DNA from: an uncultured Erythrobacter sp.
Lineage (GTDB): Bacteria; Pseudomonadota; Alphaproteobacteria; Sphingomonadales; Sphingomonadaceae
Reading direction: 5' to 3'
Assembly: GCA_913061345.1 (NCBI GenBank)
Contig: CAJXTZ010000003.1
Location: 10,244-74,243, forward strand
DNA: 64,000 bases
This document shows, piece by piece, positions 1 to 9,979 of the stretch. A program made the position numbers and the translations under genes. Position 1 is the stretch's first letter. Every line of letters starts with the position of its first letter. The notes under the pieces were generated by a model. It saw only the letters and a list, made by a program, of their open reading frames with translations, made no database searches and had not been told where the DNA came from.

Positions 1-753
1 GATTTGGCGATCCTCACGACGGATCGTCATATATTCGAGCATGGTCTGATTGGTGACAAGGATCGGCGGAGGGTTGGCTCGGAGGGTTTCGCGGTAGAGG
101 ACCTGATGCGGGATCTCGTGTTCGGCCTTGTCGCGATTGGATTTTCGTGCCGTTCCCATCAAGCCGTTGTAGAGCGCAAACCGGACATCGCCGCGAAGCG
201 GCTTTGTCCAGGCCGTCAGGCGCTTTTCCTGGCTCGCGATCAGCGCATTGAGCGGATACAGCATCAAGGCTCGTACCCCGGTCAGCGGACCTTCTGTTGC
301 CGCTTCACGAACCAGATCATCCAGCATGGGAACAAGAAAGCATTCGGTCTTCCCCGAGCCCGTGCCGCTGGAAACCAAAACAGATTGCGGGTCTTTAGCG
401 CTTAAGAGCTCCCAAGTGCTCAGCTGGTGTGCATAGGCCTCATAATCGAAGCGCAGGTCGGTGACTGGCGTTTGGCTGATCGCATCAATTGTTCGCGGGT
501 GCAGGAGCGTCTGCAATTGGTCAGGGCGTTTGCCAGACGACACGTAGCCTGGGGCCGCCTGAAAAAGTTGCTCGGACAGAAGACCACCCTGCTGCGGTTC
601 TGTTCCGGCCAGGTTTCGTCGGAGAAAAGCATTGAGGCCTTCATGCCGGATGCCGGCCCGGGAAACGACCGCTTCGGCAAGACCGGTCCGCAACCGCTGG
701 TGGACCTCCATTGGAGATAAGCGTGAAAACTGGGAGGCATCACTAGCGGCCAT
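1..753 (-). CDS. druE: DruE-like DEAD/DEAH helicase of Druantia type III (N-terminal 251 codons; runs off left edge)
   Basis: Reading the minus strand from the ATG at 753-751 gives an open frame to the window edge. Near residues 126-136 it has a Walker A (SSGTGSGKTECF), followed by a motif I-like LYPLNALIASQ and later VTNQTMLEYM. These are typical of very large DUF1998-class helicases such as DruE and DpdJ. The start overlaps the stop of druH by 11 bases, so the two are translationally coupled. DruE proteins are normally near 2000 residues, so most of the gene lies outside the window. The druH partner upstream favours DruE over other DUF1998 helicases; the family call is by motif memory, not a search. 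Confidence 0.75.
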   Translation of the reverse strand, partial: MAASDASQFSRLSPMEVHQRLRTGLAEAVVSRAGIRHEGLNAFLRRNLAGTEPQQGGLLSEQLFQAAPGYVSSGKRPDQLQTLLHPRTIDAISQTPVTDLRFDYEAYAHQLSTWELLSAKDPQSVLVSSGTGSGKTECFLVPMLDDLVREAATEGPLTGVRALMLYPLNALIASQEKRLTAWTKPLRGDVRFALYNGLMGTARKSNRDKAEHEIPHQVLYRETLRANPPPILVTNQTMLEYMTIRREDRQI

Positions 754-3700
754 TTTTGAGCTCCGAGAGGGCATAGCCATAGGCTTTTGCGAAATAATCA
801 GGGTGGCGTCGCTCGACGTCCTTGACGGTCAGGATCTGTTTCTTGTCGAGAACGACAGAACCAAAAGTCGAAATGGCGGCGGCAAAAGGTGCATCGAAGA
901 CCCGCATCAGGCCTTCAACGAAACTTTCCTTGGGTAGCAGGTCGCCGAAATCATCGCGGAAGGGATTGAATCCGGCGGCGCCGATATTGATGCTCTCGCT
1001 GGTATGGCTCGTGAAATGCTGGAGAACCTCTTCATACCCGAGCGGCGAATAATCGCGGCAAATCAGCGGCGCCAATTGCGGAGCCCGAGCGGCAATTTCG
1101 TTCTGGCGCTCGGAGATGTTGGCCAATGCCCATTGAGGGTCGTCGAGCCTGCTCACCAAAAAGGTGCCCTGTGCCTGGAAGGCCGCGTCCCAGACTTCGA
1201 TGGGGAGAAGTGTCCAGCTCGAACACAGTCCGTCGAACAGTTCAAGGATCCCTGAAAGGTCCTGCTCCTCGCAGCGATAGAGAAGCAGGGGCGCAAGAGG
1301 GCCAGCGGCATCGAACTTGCTGAATATCTCGAAGGTTTGTGGAGGCAGGCCGTTCAGTGAAAGGGCCAAATCCATGACAGCCCTGATAGTCTTTATGGCT
1401 TCGGGCGAGGCAGGGTCGGCAATGATATCATTTGTTATGCGGGTGAGCTCTTCGCGCGCCAGTAAAATTGGCTGTGCCATTGCACGCCCGAGCCTGTGCT
1501 GGGGAAGGTCGTGGACAGGATCGCCGTCAATGAACTTGGGCCTGGTCAGGACACGCGAGCCTTCGCGCAGGTATATGAGCCATGGGCCACGCAGGCGTGG
1601 GAGCTGAATGAGCTGCCCGCCCAAACCCACATTCAATCCGTCAAAGCCGCCGTAGTCGATTTCCTTCTCGGGGCCCCCCAAGAAACGGCCGCAGATCCGC
1701 ACAGCTTCGCCGACAATGCCAGTCCTTGGTCGCCACCCTCCCGAGGGCTCCCACTCCAGGACATTCCCGAACTCCGTCACATACCAGTTGTCGTTGCTGC
1801 CATTGTGAAAGTCGAGCCTGACCTGTGCATCAATACCGAGCGGTCGCATAAGTGCCGCTATGTCGTTCCGCAGAGCCGAGAGGCCCAGTTCGCCATCGAG
1901 TTTCCAGCTCACTTCAAGCGATGCTCCGGTGTGATGGGCAACCTCGCCCATCAGGACAGCACTCGCTGGCGCTCGGGCGACAGTATCGCGCAGATCGGCC
2001 AGACCAAGTACCGCATCGCGCTTCAGCAGCTCTCCACCCCAAGTCGTAAGCCATTCTTTTGATCGTAGCGGAACGCTGAGCTCGAGAGCCGAACCCTGTG
2101 GTATAACGAGATGCAGTGGAAGCAGCGCGCGGCGAGGCGGATCGATCCGGACTGTCCACTGGTGCTCAACATCATGGACGTCATCCCCGAGCGTGGCCTT
2201 CCCGGTCCATCCCTCCAGAGTGATTTGGGCATGAGATGCATTTATCCTTTGGGTCAGCGCGAATTCGCTGGGGAGCACAACGGCAGTGACACGGTCGCGC
2301 ACATGTCTCGTCGAACCGTCGAGCCAGGCGAATTCGCAAGCGCCAGGACCTGCGCTTGCCAGGTCTTCACGCCAGGATTTCTCTCCAACGAAACGCCAGC
2401 ATACTTCCCCGCGGGATCCGGTCCGCCGCGAAACGCCATCTTCCACCTGTGCGTGCAACGGATGCTTCAACAGCCGCTCACCACTTGGCGCCTGTACGCC
2501 GGAAGCGGTATCGGCCACGATTGTCAGGCGATCCTTCCTGTCCACGCTCTGCCCTGTCCGGACCAGGTATGTATCGCCATTCGGCTTTTCGGCGACAATC
2601 TGGCCAGCACAGCGGTAAAGCGAACGACCGGCTGCAAACACGAAGTCTTCAGGCTCAATTTCGGTATTGCTGTCTTTGCCGCGAAGAGCCCAGTCATGCG
2701 GCACATCGATGAAGACCGCTTCTGAGCGGTAGCCACCGGATCCTTGCCCGATGAGTGCGAATACGCTATCGTCATTTTCTCCGCGGCGGCGTTCAAATAC
2801 GCGTAATCCATTCGAAACCGGTTTTCCGCCAGGCAGAATAAATTCGCGGGACAGGCGCTCACCGCGCGAGTGAAACTCAGCTGCTACGGCAAGGTCGAGC
2901 GGATACTCGATTGCTGTCTCGCTTCGCATGGCACGGGCAATCCAGCAGTTCCCGGATTCGAACTCCAGATACGCGAGACGACCCGAAACGCGGTCCGCAA
3001 GACCACCTGAGGGCCGGAGAAAGACCCGAACACTATCATCGACCGCAAGACTGCCATCCTTGTCTTCCCAACGACCGTTGAGATGGAAGTCGAGGCACTC
3101 ACGCCAATCGCCGCCGGAAAGACGCATCAACCGTCCTACACGAATGCTGCCCGTGCCGGTAAGCGTTCGGGCCTCCAAAAGTGTATCGATAAGGCCGGCC
3201 GCTGCTCCATCAAGCGTCATCGGAAGCTCATCGCGCCAGTCTTCATAGGCTAGGTCGAGGCGGGCCGAATAAGGCCGGCCGTCAGACGGCAGCGCTTTAT
3301 CAACGAATGCGCGCAACTCCACGATCTTTAGAGAGAGTTCTCCGCAAATCGCGTGCATTTCCTGGCTACGCCAGATTGACGGGAGCAGATACTCGTTGCG
3401 TTCGCAGATCCCCACCGCGGTTGTGATATCCTGGATGTCCGACCCGAGAAGCTCGCCGACTGCTCGCTCAAGGAAGCGGCGTGGCCAACTTGCTCCGCTG
3501 GAAATCGCGGCAGCAGGAAATCCGCCATGGCGCGCAAGATTGGCCAGGCGCTGATTGCCATGCGCCGTAACCAGCGGATCTATCTTCCACGCGCGAAAAC
3601 CGCGGTCGGCAAGATCACGCCATTCCGATTGCGGTAAAGACAGCCCAAGCGCGTCTTCGATATCCCTCCAGCGCTGCATGCCGCCCTGATAGGATCGGCG

Positions 3701-4039
3701 AAACCAGTCGGCCGCCCAGACGACAAATGCAGCAGCCAGAGTGGGTCGGATCAGATCTGAATGCAGGTTTGAAACGAGCTTTTTCTCGATCCTGTCGAAA
3801 ACGCCTGGAGCCAATTTGTAACGGTAGAGGGGCAACCCTTCAGGCCTCGGCAAACCGAGATTTTCAGAGATCTTTCCTAAAGGATGCGGACCATTATCTG
3901 CCGCCCGCGCTAGCTGAATAGCCTTGATCATGAGCAGACGGGATGCTCCTGCATCCTGGATGTCCTGCGCAATTTTCCGAAGCGCTGCTGGATCGCCGCG
4001 CGCCGCGTCAATTTCTGACTTAAAGTCGCGGCCGTCCAT
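743..4039 (-). CDS. druH: DruH-like large protein (Druantia type III partner; STY4851-like)
   Basis: This 1098-residue protein has no enzymatic motif that I recognise. Its length, its position directly upstream of a DUF1998-type helicase, and its place beside a Zorya operon fit DruH, the helper of DruE in Druantia type III. The family is known in databases under STY4851-type names, and its biochemical role is not established. There are no signal peptide or membrane segments, and the middle (roughly 300-700) looks beta-rich with many short charged strands. It starts at an ATG 107 bases after zorD, with a GGTAGAG-like ribosome site. Alternative: another helicase-associated protein of unknown function. 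Confidence 0.65.
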   Translation of the reverse strand: MDGRDFKSEIDAARGDPAALRKIAQDIQDAGASRLLMIKAIQLARAADNGPHPLGKISENLGLPRPEGLPLYRYKLAPGVFDRIEKKLVSNLHSDLIRPTLAAAFVVWAADWFRRSYQGGMQRWRDIEDALGLSLPQSEWRDLADRGFRAWKIDPLVTAHGNQRLANLARHGGFPAAAISSGASWPRRFLERAVGELLGSDIQDITTAVGICERNEYLLPSIWRSQEMHAICGELSLKIVELRAFVDKALPSDGRPYSARLDLAYEDWRDELPMTLDGAAAGLIDTLLEARTLTGTGSIRVGRLMRLSGGDWRECLDFHLNGRWEDKDGSLAVDDSVRVFLRPSGGLADRVSGRLAYLEFESGNCWIARAMRSETAIEYPLDLAVAAEFHSRGERLSREFILPGGKPVSNGLRVFERRRGENDDSVFALIGQGSGGYRSEAVFIDVPHDWALRGKDSNTEIEPEDFVFAAGRSLYRCAGQIVAEKPNGDTYLVRTGQSVDRKDRLTIVADTASGVQAPSGERLLKHPLHAQVEDGVSRRTGSRGEVCWRFVGEKSWREDLASAGPGACEFAWLDGSTRHVRDRVTAVVLPSEFALTQRINASHAQITLEGWTGKATLGDDVHDVEHQWTVRIDPPRRALLPLHLVIPQGSALELSVPLRSKEWLTTWGGELLKRDAVLGLADLRDTVARAPASAVLMGEVAHHTGASLEVSWKLDGELGLSALRNDIAALMRPLGIDAQVRLDFHNGSNDNWYVTEFGNVLEWEPSGGWRPRTGIVGEAVRICGRFLGGPEKEIDYGGFDGLNVGLGGQLIQLPRLRGPWLIYLREGSRVLTRPKFIDGDPVHDLPQHRLGRAMAQPILLAREELTRITNDIIADPASPEAIKTIRAVMDLALSLNGLPPQTFEIFSKFDAAGPLAPLLLYRCEEQDLSGILELFDGLCSSWTLLPIEVWDAAFQAQGTFLVSRLDDPQWALANISERQNEIAARAPQLAPLICRDYSPLGYEEVLQHFTSHTSESINIGAAGFNPFRDDFGDLLPKESFVEGLMRVFDAPFAAAISTFGSVVLDKKQILTVKDVERRHPDYFAKAYGYALSELKNGR

Positions 4040-4146
4040 GTTGTCGCTCTACCCCTGGCCCCTGTTGTAATCAGAATGCACTCATGCATGCCAATTCAAT
4101 AACTAACTCTTATCAGTAGTTTATAGACAAGCAAGGAAACTCACTT
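4040..4146 (-). promoter_or_regulatory. Spacer between zorD and druH, possible druHE promoter
   Basis: These 107 bases are the only real gap in the whole zorA-to-druE run; all other joints overlap. The spacer is more AT-rich than the genes around it and contains a small palindromic patch (TGCATGAGTGCA on the minus strand). No convincing -35/-10 pair stands out and no terminator hairpin is visible. It may let druHE be transcribed separately from Zorya. Confidence 0.3.
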
Positions 4147-7100
4147 TTACTGCAATCGATGTCCCCGTAATCCGGTGCCTGCCGGGCTCTTGTCATGAAA
4201 CGCGTTGACGACACATGACCATTTGGCATTCATAACTCCGTCGATTCCCCGTCCCAAGTCCCATATGACGGCGTCGCCATTCTCCAGCTGGGCTCTTACA
4301 AATCGGTCGTGCAAATCGCCCCGCGAGCGGCGTGACCGCTGGATCAGATGCAGAGGGGTCGATCCTATCCTGTTTCTCCAGCGGCTCTCGAGATCGGCAC
4401 GCTGATCTCCATTGGTTTCCGGAACTCGCTTATCAACCGAGTCTGCATCGAAGGTCACAATCTGCACCTCATCAAGCTTCGCCGCGAGTTCACAGAACCG
4501 GTTGACGAAATTGAGCAGGCGTCCTCGAGCCTGCTCGTCCGCACAGCAATAGGGATCCTGGACTTCGAGACGGTCGATTTTGGCTTCGCGGACGAATTGC
4601 TCGAAGATCGTCCAGTCTCGCGGACCATATTGTTCGTAAACCACACGTTGGACACTGGGTGTGCGAGCTTCGGCTGCCTCGACAGGCGTCCGGACCGACA
4701 AGACGGGTCGTCGAGGTTCGGGTGCGGGTGCTTCGGACGCCGCCTCTACAGTGAGAGGAACCGCAGACGCAGCGTCTGCAGCATCCTCCGGGCTGGCCTG
4801 TGTATCTCCCTCAGACTTCTCGGATGCGGTTCTCGGGACATTAATTGCCTGAGACTCCGAGGAAGAATAAACCAACGAAGAGGCAGATTCCGCATCCTCT
4901 TCGGTGCCGCTCTTTCGTCCATCGAGAACATCCGAAAGCAAATCATCGACGTCGCGCGCGCTCTCGGGCGGCATGAGCAGCCCCCTGCTCAGCGAGCGCT
5001 TACGCTCCATCAGGGCATCGAGCCGTTTGTCGAAGCTCGATGGTCCAATCGCTTCATCCGGATGGACAGCCATCGGAATGTGGATCGTTACCGGTCTGGT
5101 CTGACCGATCCGGTATGCCCGGTCCGTTGCCTGATCTTCAACAGCAGGGTTCCACCAGCGGGAAAGGTGGATCACGTTGTTCGCGGCAGTGATCGTAAGC
5201 CCAACACCGCCGGCCTTGGGTGAGAGTATGAGAACATCGAAGGGTGCAGACGAAGTCTGGAAAGCAGTGACCATGTCCTGTCTCTTATGGCCAGCAACCT
5301 TCCCGCTGATGCACATCGGCCGCCGGTCGAGGGAAAACCGATCCTGAATGGCCATGGCAAGGAAAGCCTGCATTTCTAGATCTTCGCAAAACAGCAGTGT
5401 CTTTTCGCCGCGCTGTTCGATCTCTTCGAGAATCTCGAAGGTCTTTTTCAAGCGTGCAGACTGGTCGATGTAGCCATTGATATCGGTTATACCGCGCGGC
5501 GGTAACGGATGGAGCGACGTTCCGCGGAGCATGTGCAGCACTTTGAGCATCGCGCCCTGTTCGCCGCTTTCCCTGAGCGCTCGTGCTCTGGCGAGCACAA
5601 GATCGTAGGCCTGTGCCTGTGCAGACGGCATCACGACAGGGTATTTCCGCGCCGTCTTCTCCGGCAGGCCGGTCAGAATCTCGTCCTTCATCCGGCGCAG
5701 CATGAATGGCGGGAGGTTCTCGTCGCGCTCGATCAGGCGTTGCTGAAGATCGCCAAGGCGCTCTAGGTCATGAGCGGGAAAGCTGTTCTCAAATTCCCGG
5801 CTTGAGCCGAGAAATCCTGGGTAGACCGTATCCGCAATTGACCAGAGATCCTGCAATCTGTTCTCGACCGGAGTGCCCGTCATGGCGATCTGGAGACGCC
5901 CATTAAGGGCTTTGGCCGCTCGCGTCATCTGGCTGGCCGGGTTCTTGAGCTTCTGGATTTCGTCGTAAACGATGGCCGCGAATGGAATGCGCGCAAAGCT
6001 CATGTGATAATCGCGCATCGTCTCGTAGGTCGTCAGAACGATGCCCGCCTCTTCCCATTGCGACACGTCCAGTCGCGAGGTTCCTCCGCGAATGTCGCTC
6101 CCGGCTTCGAGGCGAAAGTCACGCAGGTTTGTGCCAAACGCCTCTACCACCGGCCCCATGAGATCAGCTTCGATGTGTTGGGCCAGCTCGGCTTGCCAGT
6201 TACGCAGCAAACCAGTGGGGGCAACGATCAGAACAGGCTTCGGATGCGGAGAACTCCGGCGTAGCCAGAGCAGAAACATCAGGGCCTGGAACGTCTTACC
6301 AAGACCCATATCGTCGGCGAGCAGAACGCCGGGCAACCGCCGCTGCCATGCTTCGGTGAGCCAGGCAAACGCCTCGATCTGGTGGGGCTTCGGCTCAGAC
6401 TTTAGGCCTTCAGGAAGTTCCGGAGCGTCAAACGGTTCAGCGCTGGTATTGGGCCGAGGCAGGCGCGCATAGTCGAGTTGCTCAAAATTCTCCCCGACCT
6501 GAAGGAAAAAAGTGTCGACGGCCTCGCGTTCGCTCGTTTCAGAAGGTTGCTCGTCGGTGTCGGCAGCAATCTGATGTTCGAGGTCTGCAATTGCGCGTGC
6601 AGCCTGCAGTGTCGCGGGAGTGGCGGGGATGCTCTCGTCATGCCAGGCGATGGATTCATTGCCCGTCGCGATAGCCGTCTCGATCTCGCCTGCAAGCGCT
6701 TCGGCTTCGCCCGGAGCCAGCTCGACATGACGCGCGTCAGGCGGATCGCCAATGCGCAATCCGAACCCTTCTGGTAGCCAGCTGTTCGGCTTGGGCTTTA
6801 TCCAGGGAAGGACGGGCTTTTGCCAGACCTCGATCCCGCTGACCCGCTCGGAAAATTGCTGTGTTTCGATGAACAGACGGTCGGCGGCCTCGTCGTCACC
6901 GCCTGCGTCAAGCTTCAGCTCCTCGCGCAGGACACGCTGCGGCGAACGCAGGAACTCACGCTTCTCGTGGGACGTACCAGTCTGCTTTGCCCGCACGATG
7001 TCGAGGGCTTTGCCCAGAAGTGGGTCAAGGAAAAGGAGAGTACCATCCGAGAGCAAATAGCTTCGCCGGCCACCTTCCTGCCCCTTGAACCGGCGCTGGA

Positions 7101-7854
7101 AATGCTGGTTATCTTGCGGCGTCAGAAGCGATGCTTCTTCTTCGTCGACCAGGTCTCCATCAGCGGTTTCGCTCACGTTTCTCGAGAAAAGAACTGGATC
7201 AAAATCAAAGCGCCCGTGATCGGTCTTGGCGTTCAGCGAGAAATTTGCCGCATAGGCGATCCGCACACGCTCGAGAAAGCCGTCTGCCTCTATCCCTGTG
7301 CCAATCTCATCGCCGAGGGCTGAGCGAAGCTCGGCAAAGGCCGCCCGGCGCTCATCGGGGTCTTCAGCCGCGTTGACTGCGAGCGCGGCCTGGAACGCCG
7401 AGTAGATCGGTTCAGGGATTCTTCCCACCTTTCCACCTTCGCGCACGCGCGCACCGGCGATATCGGCTCGAACCGGGAGCCCGCCCCGGCGGACCCATTT
7501 TGTGTCGACCTTGATTGTTCCTTCGGCGAGCGATCCGCCCGAGTTAAGCTGAAGCGTCAACGGCGTGGTTGGTGGAAGCCCGATAGCGAATGCATCGGCC
7601 TCGTCGAGCTGCGCCACGATCTCTGGCGGAAGGACAATGCCGTCCTTGTCCTCGCTAATCCGGCTCTCATCGTCGAGAGCCCGGGCGAGCGCAAGAGAAG
7701 CCTGACCAGCTTGAGGCGCAACCCTTGGCCACTCCGAAACTGGAGCCATTTCACTGGAAGCCCGACGGAATAGTCCGCCCGGCTGTTCGCGTAGCAGGGC
7801 AATGGTCTCTCCGCCATTCGCATGCGGGGTGGCAATGAACTTTGTCGTCACCAT
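4147..7854 (-). CDS. zorD: ZorD: SNF2-family helicase with C-terminal MIT_C/PLD-like domain
   Basis: This 1235-residue protein is the effector ATPase of Zorya. In the SNF2/Swi2 core it shows a Walker A (LADDMGLGKTFQALMF, about 515-530), a DEAH-equivalent VYDEIQKLKN (about 630), TGTPVENRL, and motif VI near DRAYRIGQTRPV (about 925). A low-complexity acidic and Ala/Pro linker (about 985-1080) is followed by a C-terminal domain with DPY, NRFCEL, LHDRF and WDLGRGID. That pattern matches the MIT_C phospholipase D-like fold. In known Zorya I systems ZorD is a nuclease-helicase acting on invader DNA after ZorAB is triggered. The start overlaps zorC by 7 bases. Confidence 0.88.
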   Translation of the reverse strand: MVTTKFIATPHANGGETIALLREQPGGLFRRASSEMAPVSEWPRVAPQAGQASLALARALDDESRISEDKDGIVLPPEIVAQLDEADAFAIGLPPTTPLTLQLNSGGSLAEGTIKVDTKWVRRGGLPVRADIAGARVREGGKVGRIPEPIYSAFQAALAVNAAEDPDERRAAFAELRSALGDEIGTGIEADGFLERVRIAYAANFSLNAKTDHGRFDFDPVLFSRNVSETADGDLVDEEEASLLTPQDNQHFQRRFKGQEGGRRSYLLSDGTLLFLDPLLGKALDIVRAKQTGTSHEKREFLRSPQRVLREELKLDAGGDDEAADRLFIETQQFSERVSGIEVWQKPVLPWIKPKPNSWLPEGFGLRIGDPPDARHVELAPGEAEALAGEIETAIATGNESIAWHDESIPATPATLQAARAIADLEHQIAADTDEQPSETSEREAVDTFFLQVGENFEQLDYARLPRPNTSAEPFDAPELPEGLKSEPKPHQIEAFAWLTEAWQRRLPGVLLADDMGLGKTFQALMFLLWLRRSSPHPKPVLIVAPTGLLRNWQAELAQHIEADLMGPVVEAFGTNLRDFRLEAGSDIRGGTSRLDVSQWEEAGIVLTTYETMRDYHMSFARIPFAAIVYDEIQKLKNPASQMTRAAKALNGRLQIAMTGTPVENRLQDLWSIADTVYPGFLGSSREFENSFPAHDLERLGDLQQRLIERDENLPPFMLRRMKDEILTGLPEKTARKYPVVMPSAQAQAYDLVLARARALRESGEQGAMLKVLHMLRGTSLHPLPPRGITDINGYIDQSARLKKTFEILEEIEQRGEKTLLFCEDLEMQAFLAMAIQDRFSLDRRPMCISGKVAGHKRQDMVTAFQTSSAPFDVLILSPKAGGVGLTITAANNVIHLSRWWNPAVEDQATDRAYRIGQTRPVTIHIPMAVHPDEAIGPSSFDKRLDALMERKRSLSRGLLMPPESARDVDDLLSDVLDGRKSGTEEDAESASSLVYSSSESQAINVPRTASEKSEGDTQASPEDAADAASAVPLTVEAASEAPAPEPRRPVLSVRTPVEAAEARTPSVQRVVYEQYGPRDWTIFEQFVREAKIDRLEVQDPYCCADEQARGRLLNFVNRFCELAAKLDEVQIVTFDADSVDKRVPETNGDQRADLESRWRNRIGSTPLHLIQRSRRSRGDLHDRFVRAQLENGDAVIWDLGRGIDGVMNAKWSCVVNAFHDKSPAGTGLRGHRLQ

Positions 7855-9254
7855 CGGTCATTCCAGTTGCGCCCCCGGCCTCGCCCAAAATGAGGGTGAG
7901 CGATTGATGTGCGTCGGTAAATGATGCCTGCGAATTTGCCTTCCCAACCCGGGCTCGCGGGAACGTGCGATTCATATTCGAAGTCCGCCCGGCCGACGGT
8001 GGTACGCAGCTTTCCGCCCTCGTAAGTCTTGGCGTAAAGTTTCGGGGCTCCTGGATCGCTGTCGCTCCAGAATCGGCATGACCCGTTGTCGCTCCACTCG
8101 GAAATCCGCAGATCACCTATCTGCATGACAATCGAGGAGGAGGACGCGTTCCCTCCCCGGATAATGCCATACTCGGGTCGTTCGCCGCTCTGGCGGATGA
8201 GATCCTCAATCCTGTTGCGTGCCCGGTTCCCGAGGGCAGGCCAAGCGTCGGTGACCAAGCCTTCGTCGAGATAGGCCAACCAGAATTTCTCGCGCTGGGC
8301 CCACTGATCCGGTCGATCGGTTGTTTTTGCGATAGCGCGGAAAAACTCGCGCATGGCGACTTCGGTAAGCCAGCGCTTGAAAACCTGGGTGACTTCGCGC
8401 GCTCGTTCCTCGCCGATCGATTCCGCGAGCGAACGTACGATCCTGTCCCAGCGTGTGCGCTGGAGGCGCGGGTCACCAACCTGATCGAGCAATAGCTCCG
8501 AGATTGCCTTGCGATGTTCGGGGTCCGGTTTGGTCCTGATCCAAGGTTCGAGCAAAGCGCGGACAACAAGCTCCAATTGTCCCGCCTGAGCCTCGGTGTC
8601 GAACAATCGCATTATGTTGCGCTGCGCACTGACTGCCTCGTCAGGTTGAAGCTCAGCGGTCGCTATACAGGTCTCGGAAAAGACTGCCTGGCCAAAGCCA
8701 CTTGCAGCAAGATTTGCACCCAGCCCGGTTTCGCGCATCAAAAGGGATACACGCTCCGCATCTCGGGAGACGAGATCCCTTGCCACTTTGGCTGGACCTC
8801 TTTGCGGCAAAAACAGATCCCATCGGGAACCACGCTCACGCCAGACCCAGTCATGACGGCCAGCGGCGCGGGAAGCAGCCTCAGCGAGCTTTGGCATGAT
8901 CGGACGCTCGGTCGGGAAATACGTCAGATATCCATCGATTACAGCCTGGTCAGAACTGCGTCGATGTTCGCTACCGGCGCGCTCAAGTGCTGCTACGCCC
9001 AAGTCATCGAATTCAGAGTCACACCAGGCGCCGCGCAAAACCCGGTTGAGCTGAAAACGCGGCAGCCCGCCTGTGCCTCTATTGGCTGCTCCCCGCAGAA
9101 ACGGCTTCAGCTCAACAACCGGTTCGGCTTCGCCGACGCTGGCATCAAGCTTTGCCAGTTGCCGCTGCAATTCAGGCTGCGTTGTCGGAGGTTTCGCAAG
9201 TCCGGATGAACCCAGGGCTTCCATTCGGGCGATTGCAGATCGAAGATAAGTCAC
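7848..9254 (-). CDS. zorC: ZorC: EH-signature-domain protein of Zorya type I
   Basis: This 468-residue protein sits between ZorB and ZorD, the position of the EH_Signature protein ZorC in Zorya type I. It is rich in W and R with a glycine-rich C-terminus (GIIRGGNASSSS, then GWEGKFAG). ZorC is known to bind DNA and is thought to link ZorAB activation to ZorD. There are no membrane segments and no signal peptide. It overlaps zorB by 4 bases and zorD by 7, so it is co-translated with both. Identification rests on gene order and general resemblance, not on a catalytic motif. Confidence 0.82.
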   Translation of the reverse strand: MTYLRSAIARMEALGSSGLAKPPTTQPELQRQLAKLDASVGEAEPVVELKPFLRGAANRGTGGLPRFQLNRVLRGAWCDSEFDDLGVAALERAGSEHRRSSDQAVIDGYLTYFPTERPIMPKLAEAASRAAGRHDWVWRERGSRWDLFLPQRGPAKVARDLVSRDAERVSLLMRETGLGANLAASGFGQAVFSETCIATAELQPDEAVSAQRNIMRLFDTEAQAGQLELVVRALLEPWIRTKPDPEHRKAISELLLDQVGDPRLQRTRWDRIVRSLAESIGEERAREVTQVFKRWLTEVAMREFFRAIAKTTDRPDQWAQREKFWLAYLDEGLVTDAWPALGNRARNRIEDLIRQSGERPEYGIIRGGNASSSSIVMQIGDLRISEWSDNGSCRFWSDSDPGAPKLYAKTYEGGKLRTTVGRADFEYESHVPASPGWEGKFAGIIYRRTSIAHPHFGRGRGRNWNDRW

Positions 9255-9979
9255 TGCTCCTGCCTCAGGATGTCAGGATCAAGACCAGAAGTCGGCGTGG
9301 CCATAAGAAAGCGCAAGTCGATACGGCGATTGCGTTTCTTCGCTTCCTCCGAGTCACCCCGATCCACAGGACGGTCGGGCCCATAACCGCTCAGACTCAG
9401 GATTGGTGCCGAACCGTCTTCTCCGGCCGGTCTGTTTAGGAAGCCCCTCAAAGCCGGTTGATTGCGCTGCAGCATTGTAAACGTAGTTTCGGCTCGGCGC
9501 ACCGAAAGCCCATAGTTGTTCATACCGCCAGACATGAGGTCCGAATCCGTGTGTCCCTCGACAAAGACGGCATCGATGAGGTGCGGTGATCGCTCGCCCT
9601 CGCACAGAGCAGAAGTCGTGTAGCAAGGCAAAACGGCAACCATAGCATTAGCAACCTTGCTGATGGCCTCTTGCCCTCTCCCGGTCAGTTCCCACTGACC
9701 CTTGTCGAACAGGACATCGTCAGGGAGCCGCAAAACCCCGCTTTTTGTGTCGATTTCGACCTGGAGTCCTCTGTCTTTGAGCGATTGCTGCAGGTCGTTG
9801 AGGATTTCCGCGCGGGTTCTGTTTGCGCCGGTCAGTTCTTCAGTCTTTGTCTGCAGGTTCAGTGCAAAATAGGCCAGCAGAATGATAAAGATGAGCAACA
9901 GGCCAACCATCATGTCCGTCATGGACATGAAATAGCTTTCGCCTTCCTCAGGGGGCCTTCGGCGAACAGCGCCTTCCAT
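9251..9979 (-). CDS. zorB: ZorB: MotB/OmpA-like peptidoglycan-binding ion-channel subunit
   Basis: The 242-residue protein has one N-terminal membrane helix (MVGLLLIFIILLAYFAL, about residues 24-40), preceded by MSMTDMM. The Asp there corresponds to the ion-carrying Asp of MotB-type stators. A C-terminal OmpA-like domain follows, with FVEGHTDSD (about 139-147) and an SVRRAETTF helix typical of peptidoglycan binding. ZorB forms with ZorA a proton-driven motor anchored in the envelope that senses phage-induced perturbation. It overlaps zorA by one base. Confidence 0.93.
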   Translation of the reverse strand: MEGAVRRRPPEEGESYFMSMTDMMVGLLLIFIILLAYFALNLQTKTEELTGANRTRAEILNDLQQSLKDRGLQVEIDTKSGVLRLPDDVLFDKGQWELTGRGQEAISKVANAMVAVLPCYTTSALCEGERSPHLIDAVFVEGHTDSDLMSGGMNNYGLSVRRAETTFTMLQRNQPALRGFLNRPAGEDGSAPILSLSGYGPDRPVDRGDSEEAKKRNRRIDLRFLMATPTSGLDPDILRQEQ

